Assembly (NCBI RefSeq): GCF_963583255.1
Contig: NC_084819.1
Location: forward strand, 3,975,501-4,039,500
Reading direction: 5' to 3'
Length of the DNA stretch: 64,000 nucleotides
Source: Pyrus communis
Lineage: Eukaryota; Streptophyta; Magnoliopsida; Rosales; Rosaceae
This document shows, piece after piece, positions 59,528 to 64,000 of this stretch (its first letter is position 1; every line of letters starts with the position of its first letter). The notes below the pieces were generated by a model that saw only the letters and a list, made by a program, of their open reading frames with translations, ran no database searches and was not told where the DNA came from. Position numbers and translations under genes: made by a program.

Positions 59528-59700
59528 TTAGTACTATCGTCAGTGGTATTCCTCTTTACTTGTAAATGAGATGTCTTAGGTTCAATTCTCGTCAACAGAA
59601 AATTTGAACCACATTATTGTTAGTCTATTGTGAGGCTTAACCCACTCCCCCAACCCTTAGTAGTGTAAATAATATAGTTTGTTTAAAAAAAAAAAAAAAA
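59528..59700 (+). mobile_element. SINE copy 3 (best preserved)
   Basis: Box-A-like TCAGTGGTATTCC, box-B-like AGGTTCAATTCTCGTC, the body GAACCACATTATTGTTAGTC...GTGAGGCTTAACCCACTC, AAATAATATAGTTTGTTT and a 17-A tail. The order suits a tRNA-derived SINE of about 170 bp. Confidence 0.75.
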
Positions 59701-60250
59701 ACATACATAGGTATTGATAGGTTTTTGGGTAATTTTTAATTTAAATAATTTAAAAAAAAAATTTAGCCGTTTTAATTTTAGGATTTTTGTTTACTGGTAG
59801 ATTTGCTCATGTGATATATTAGCTGTTCGATTTAATGTGATTATAATTTTTTTTTTTTTTAATATGACCTGTTGGATCAAGTCCAATTATGATAGTTGAA
59901 CGATCAAGAAGTAACAGTTGGGATCTGAAAAGGTGTTTGACGAAACTGTCAACAATGGGTCTCAACCATTGTAGCTTTGTCCCATACTGGCTAGTTGGGT
60001 GAGTTAGTGTGCTGAGAGTGGGCAGAAGACATTCGCATTTAAGCACATTAATGAACCACTTCTTTATTCCTATCTCAAATTTTGGGTAGAATCTAGCTCA
60101 AAATCAATTTTTGTCCCCATCCCTTACTTTAGCCCAATTTTTAGAAAAGCTTTGAGGGTTTCAAAGCTTAAAATTTAAGATTTAATCCAATTATTGTGAA
60201 TGATCTTTGTATAAAAAAATATCAAATATATTAGAAAATTTCCCATAACA
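59701..60250. other. Non-coding stretch
   Basis: AT-rich with T and A runs; no gene seen. Confidence 0.5.
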
Positions 60251-60270
60251 TTTTTAATCTTGAACTTCAG

Positions 60271-60360
60271 CTGGTTCATCCAAACAACAAGAACATTCCA
60301 GATATTCCTGGATTAGCCCCTCCTGCAATGACTCGATAGTTATTGCGGAATCCTTGCTGA
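60271..60360 (+). pseudogene. Duplicated last exon of the NPSN gene
   Basis: Same 90-nt exon as 51368-51457, including the TTCAG acceptor, but AAG has become TAG at 60337-60339 (act cga tag). No other NPSN exon accompanies it. Confidence 0.9.
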
Positions 60361-60944
60361 GGAGAGATCAAAATGGACCATGTCATGAGATTGCCAAGAT
60401 GGTTCGTGCTCAAATGAACGTTAGCTTTAACCCTGTTTTATGGAACAGATAGGGAAGCTATATCCCGATAAGTTTTGCTCTGAAGGCTGGCTGATTTTCG
60501 AGAAAACCAGTCTCACTACTGTTGTTGTGCCTTGTGTTATTGGCTTCAGTTGCATGAGATATGTATTATCATTGTTTCTTCCCTCTGACTGTGTACGAGG
60601 TGAATTTTAGGATGTATTGGTTCTCATACATTATTTAAGCTTCGGTTGTATTTGTAATCACTTTTTACTGAATCTTTGTTTGGTAAATTATTTCATGTAC
60701 CAAATTAATTTTCAAATTTCAAAGTGAATTTCGATTTTCGTAGATTGAATGCATCTATGTCAGAAGTTGATGTGATAGTAATATACGGCACAATAAAATG
60801 ATAAGATTTTGCACAATAAATTATAGGTATTGGTGGTTAACAAATTATGTTTAAGTTTAGGATTATTTCATACGACGCAAACACAATACATTTATGGTAA
60901 ATGAATATTAGAGTATGTAATGCCTTATAACAGTCATTTAGTAT

Positions 60945-61018
60945 TACAGTCTAGTAATATTCTTCTTTATTTGTAAGTGAGAGATCTTACATTCGAATTT
61001 TAAAAATAGAGAGTTTGC
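60945..61018 (+). mobile_element. 5' SINE fragment in copy B
   Basis: AGTCTAGTAATATTCTTC...GTAAGTGAGAGATCTTAC.TTCGAATTTT; matches the box-A/box-B part of the SINE, and recurs at 63350-63420 in copy C but not in copy A. Confidence 0.6.
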
Positions 61019-61397
61019 ATAGATGAGTTGAGCTCCAAGCCTAGAAAGGTAATTTTATTTTTTATTTTTAAAAGGTGACCATCTGGTGGTTTCGTCACAG
61101 CAGTATATCCTTCTGGGGGTTAGGAAGACTCACAGAAACATTTTAGCATCTCTTTGGAAAGTTAATTGACTGCATTATTGGGTGGTTTGATCGAGTTCAA
61201 TCAGTTGGGGATGATTGTCAGATGGACGAATTGCAAACAGAACGTTTTCAATTTTTTATTTTTTTTAAATTGTAGAAATAAGTAAGATCGGATCACAATT
61301 TTCAAATTCGAAAGTTTTAGAATATTTGAATTCAGAGTAATCTCAAAAATTTTGAAACATGATTTAGAAATTCATTTCTTTTACAAGTTTTTTAATA

Positions 61398-61518
61398 GGG
61401 AATTGTTATTAGCACTCCAAAAATCTCATTCTACACTCTAAATTTGCTATATTTTGAAAGAAAAATACACTTATGAGGAGTGTGGAATGAGATTTTTGGA
61501 ATGCCAATAATACTTCCC
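61398..61518. mobile_element. 121-bp MITE with 8-bp target-site duplication
   Basis: TTTTAATA at 61390-61397 and 61519-61526. Nearly complete inverted repeat: GGGAATTGTTATTAGCACTC and CCAAAAATCTCATTC at the left mirror GAATGAGATTTTTGG and ACTTCCC at the right. Copy A shows the empty site (GTTTTTTAATATTCTC). The duplication length suits hAT. Confidence 0.93.
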
Positions 61519-61802
61519 TTTTAATATTCTCGAACTTTTTCGTACTTACAAATTTATTGTTATTTCTCAATATTTGGTATACCATATATGCTTATATATA
61601 AGTTCAGTTTATTTTGCCATATATGCTTTTCATTTTTAATATATAAGTGTATGATTAACATAAAAACAATAAACAAAGTGCATTCAAAATTAACAATAAA
61701 ATACAAAACTTGATTGCAAAATATGATTTTTGTAAATAAATATAAAAAACCGGAATATTTTGGAACGTTTCATACTCTTTTTGGATAAATATTCGATTTT
61801 TT

Positions 61803-62984
61803 CGTATAACTATGGTTCTTTTCATCAATTTCGTCAGAACTTCTGTCAAAATGAGCTATGTTGGAAGACCATTACTAAAATTGGGTTAAAGTTAAGGAAC
61901 CATTGTTTCAATTGGGCTAAAGTTGAGGATCATTTCTCCTATTAAGGTTATAGTTGAGAGACCATTGCTACAATTTTCTCATTTAGTTTTTCATATTGCT
62001 GTGACATCCCATATCGTCCAGGGGAGTGATCCTTAAATGTATATTCTCATCTTTACCTAGCACGAAGCCTTTTGGGAGCTCACTGGTTTCAGGTTCCATG
62101 AGAACTCCGAAGTTAAGCGAGTAGCGCACAAGAGCACTCCTAGGATGGGTGACCCACTCGGAAAGTTCTCGTGTGAGTTCCCAAAAACAAAACCGTGAGG
62201 GTGTGCCGGGGGCCCAAAGCGGACAATATCGTGCTATGGTGGAGTTACGCCAGGGAAGTGGTCCCGCCCGGGCCGGGATGTGACAAATTGGTATCAGAGC
62301 CTAACCCTGGCCGCGTGTGTGCCGACGAGGACGTCGGGCCCCTAAGGGGGGTGGATTGTGACATCCCACATCGCCTAGGGGAGTGATCCTTAAATGCATA
62401 TTCTCATCTTTACCTAGCACGAGACCTTTTGGGAGCTCACTGGCTTCGGGTTCCATGGGAACTCCGAAGTTAAGCGAGTAGAGCACAAGAGCACTCCCAG
62501 GATGGGTGACCCACTGGGAAAGTTCTCGTGTGAGTTCCCAGAAACAAAACCGTGAGGGTGTGCCGGGGCCCAAAGCGGACAATATCGTGCTATGATGGAG
62601 TTGGGCCCGGGAAATGGTCCCGCACAGGCCGGGATGTGACAATTGCCCTTCAATTTAACCTCATGTGTGTGACAGTAATAAACACAATAAAATGATAAGA
62701 GTTGAGGTAATAATTCTCAACTCATGAACATTTAACCTCCAAATTTAAATTCCAATAAATAATAAAAAATAACACAACCAACCCATTCTTGTCAACGACT
62801 TTCACCACAACTCCTTTTTATCTTCATCATTGACCAATTAGGTTTTCTAATACGATCGTTTGGCATCAAGAAAATTTGGAAATGAAAATAAATAGTGGTA
62901 GCAGGTAGGAAGAAATTGAATGAGTCAAGTGAATTTTTGTGGATTTTAACAAATACATGTCATTTAGTACTATGGTCTAGTGGT
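61803..62984. repeat. Duplicated block D' (partner of 59017-59527), interrupted by Cassandra 2
   Basis: Collinear with block D on both sides of Cassandra. It ends inside a SINE 5' piece (TACTATGGTCTAGTGGTTTC) where copy C begins. Confidence 0.88.
62000..62641 (+). mobile_element. Cassandra element 2 (complete, with target-site duplication)
   Basis: LTRs 62000-62284 and 62357-62641 (285 bp each, TGTGACA...TGTGACA), primer-binding site TTGGTATCAGAGC at 62288-62300, polypurine tract AAGGGGGGTGGAT just before the second LTR. ATTGC is duplicated on both sides (61995-61999 and 62642-62646). 5S-like segments lie in both LTRs. Confidence 0.97.
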
Positions 62985-63945
62985 TTCTTTCCTCTGACTG
63001 TATACAAGGTGTATTTTGGCATGTATTGGTTCTTATACATTATTTACCCTTTGGTTGTATTTGTAGTCACTTTTTACTGAATCTTTGTTTGATAAATTAT
63101 TTCATGTACCAAATTAGTCTTCAAATTTCAAAGTGAATTTCGTGGATTAAATGCATCTAAGTCAGAAGTTGATGTGATAGTAATATACAGCGCAATAAAA
63201 CGATAAGATTTTGCACGATAAATTATAGGTATTGGTGGTTAATAAATTGGGTTTAAGTTTAGGATTATTTCATACAATGCAAACACGATACATTTATGGT
63301 AAATGAACATTAGAGAATGTAATGCATTATAACAACACCCTAGTACTACAGTCTAGTGGTATTCTTCTTCATTTGTAATTGAGAGATCTTACGTTCGAAT
63401 TTTAAAAATAGAGAGTTCGCATAGATGAGTTCAGCTCCAAGCCCTAGAAAGATAATTTTATTTATTTTTAAAGGGGACCAGTTGGTGATTTCGTCATAGC
63501 AGTCTATCATTCTGAGGGTCGGGAAGACTCGCAGAGGTATTTCAGTCTCCCTCTGGAAAGTTAATTGACTGTGTTATCGGGCAGTTTGATCGGGTTCAAT
63601 CAGTTGGGGATGATTGTCAGACGGACGAATTGGAAACACAATGTTTTCATTTTTTTTTAAATTGTAGAATTAAGTCAGATCGGATCATAATTTTTAAATT
63701 CGAAAACTTTAGAATAGTGACTTAGTGGGAATGGGCGATGGTGAGATGTATTTTCTTTAGGGTTGCTGCGTGTACCATGAGTTATGTATTGAATTGGGAC
63801 ATATAATACGCTCACACGTGTGTTGTGTGCAATTTCTTTTTATAAAAGGAATTTCTAACTTAGAAAACAATTAATATTGACCATCCTTAATCCTAATTGT
63901 AGACGGATTTGGATTCTATCCGAATTCAAATTGTGGAGATCTTTA
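62985..63945. repeat. Segmental duplication block, copy C
   Basis: Matches copy A from TTCCTCTGACTGTATAC on, but starts about 330 bp later than A and lacks roughly 450 bp that A has between about 53000 and 53450, joining GAACTTTAGAATA-like sequence directly to GTGACTTAGTGGG. Confidence 0.88.
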
Positions 63946-63950
63946 CATCC

Positions 63951-64000
63951 AGGGATGGCCTTGAGGGTAGCCCAAGTAGGCGCCTGCCTAGGGCTCCCAC
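63951..64000 (+). mobile_element. Start of a probable hAT-like element cut by the window end
   Basis: CAGGGATGGCCTTGAGGGT...GCCTAGGGCTCCCAC has the (C/T)AGGG start and GC-rich edge typical of hAT ends such as that at 43889. Too short to confirm. Confidence 0.4.

Larger units (their letters stand above)
60251..61800. repeat. Segmental duplication block, copy B
   Basis: Collinear with copy A from the last NPSN exon on, lacking A's 52152-52788 insertion and carrying its own 121-bp MITE. Ends at TTTGGATAAATATTCGATTTTTT and switches abruptly to block D'. Confidence 0.9.

Noticed and set aside
1..64000. CRISPR arrays, bacterial operons and prophage
   Set aside because: The sequence is plant nuclear DNA; spaced repeats seen are microsatellites, minisatellites or transposon parts.

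Overview
The window is nuclear DNA from a eudicot plant. Introns have GT..AG borders, and there is a classical arabinogalactan protein, a plant-specific SNARE gene, plant L1 LINEs, and two complete Cassandra elements (small LTR elements with a 5S-rRNA-like LTR). The repeat families look like those of Rosaceae such as apple or pear, but this is recognition only and was not tested. Most of the 64 kb is layered transposable elements. Two genes look intact (a small ubiquitin-like protein and the arabinogalactan protein), one is probably functional with an odd 5' end (a glycine-rich seven-exon gene), and three host genes look broken.

Layout. 1-4545: a large palindrome with 1443-bp arms (window starts inside the left arm) around a 989-bp centre, then a 371-bp tract with no C on the + strand, then a terminal segment that cuts straight into a Ty1/copia reverse transcriptase. 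4546-7118: 3' part of that copia element and its 3' LTR. 7600-12185: L1-type LINE relic on +, split by a MITE and by a GC-rich LTR-like block. 12795-13327: ubiquitin-like gene on -. 13710-16642: four non-autonomous DNA transposons, three with readable target-site duplications (TSDs). 17568-19050: second LINE relic on -. 19427-22364: seven-exon gene. 23186-26880: gene-less LTR-like block, then Cassandra 1. 30341-30865: arabinogalactan protein gene on -. 36900-37373: Mutator-type foldback element. 37874-40839: sugar/glycerol-phosphate transporter gene on - with several lesions. 43889-47584: hAT element with 8-bp TSD and a decayed transposase. 48372-51457: NPSN11-type SNARE gene that has lost its SNARE-motif exons and carries a frameshift. 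54828-55363: gene fragment folded into an inverted repeat. 56084-57963: DUF2828 gene broken by a 14-bp tandem duplication. 51348-63945: a mosaic of duplicated blocks that starts in the last NPSN exon and appears three times; later insertions (MITEs, Cassandra 2) in single copies give clean empty-site comparisons.

No operon-like cooperation exists here; the genes are independent. The strongest signals are structural: the near-identical palindrome whose TATA boxes point at each other, the one-directional C-to-T differences between its arms, the inverted gene fragment, and the duplicated 3' end of the SNARE gene. No wholly new biological system is demonstrated; the palindrome is the best candidate for something undescribed.
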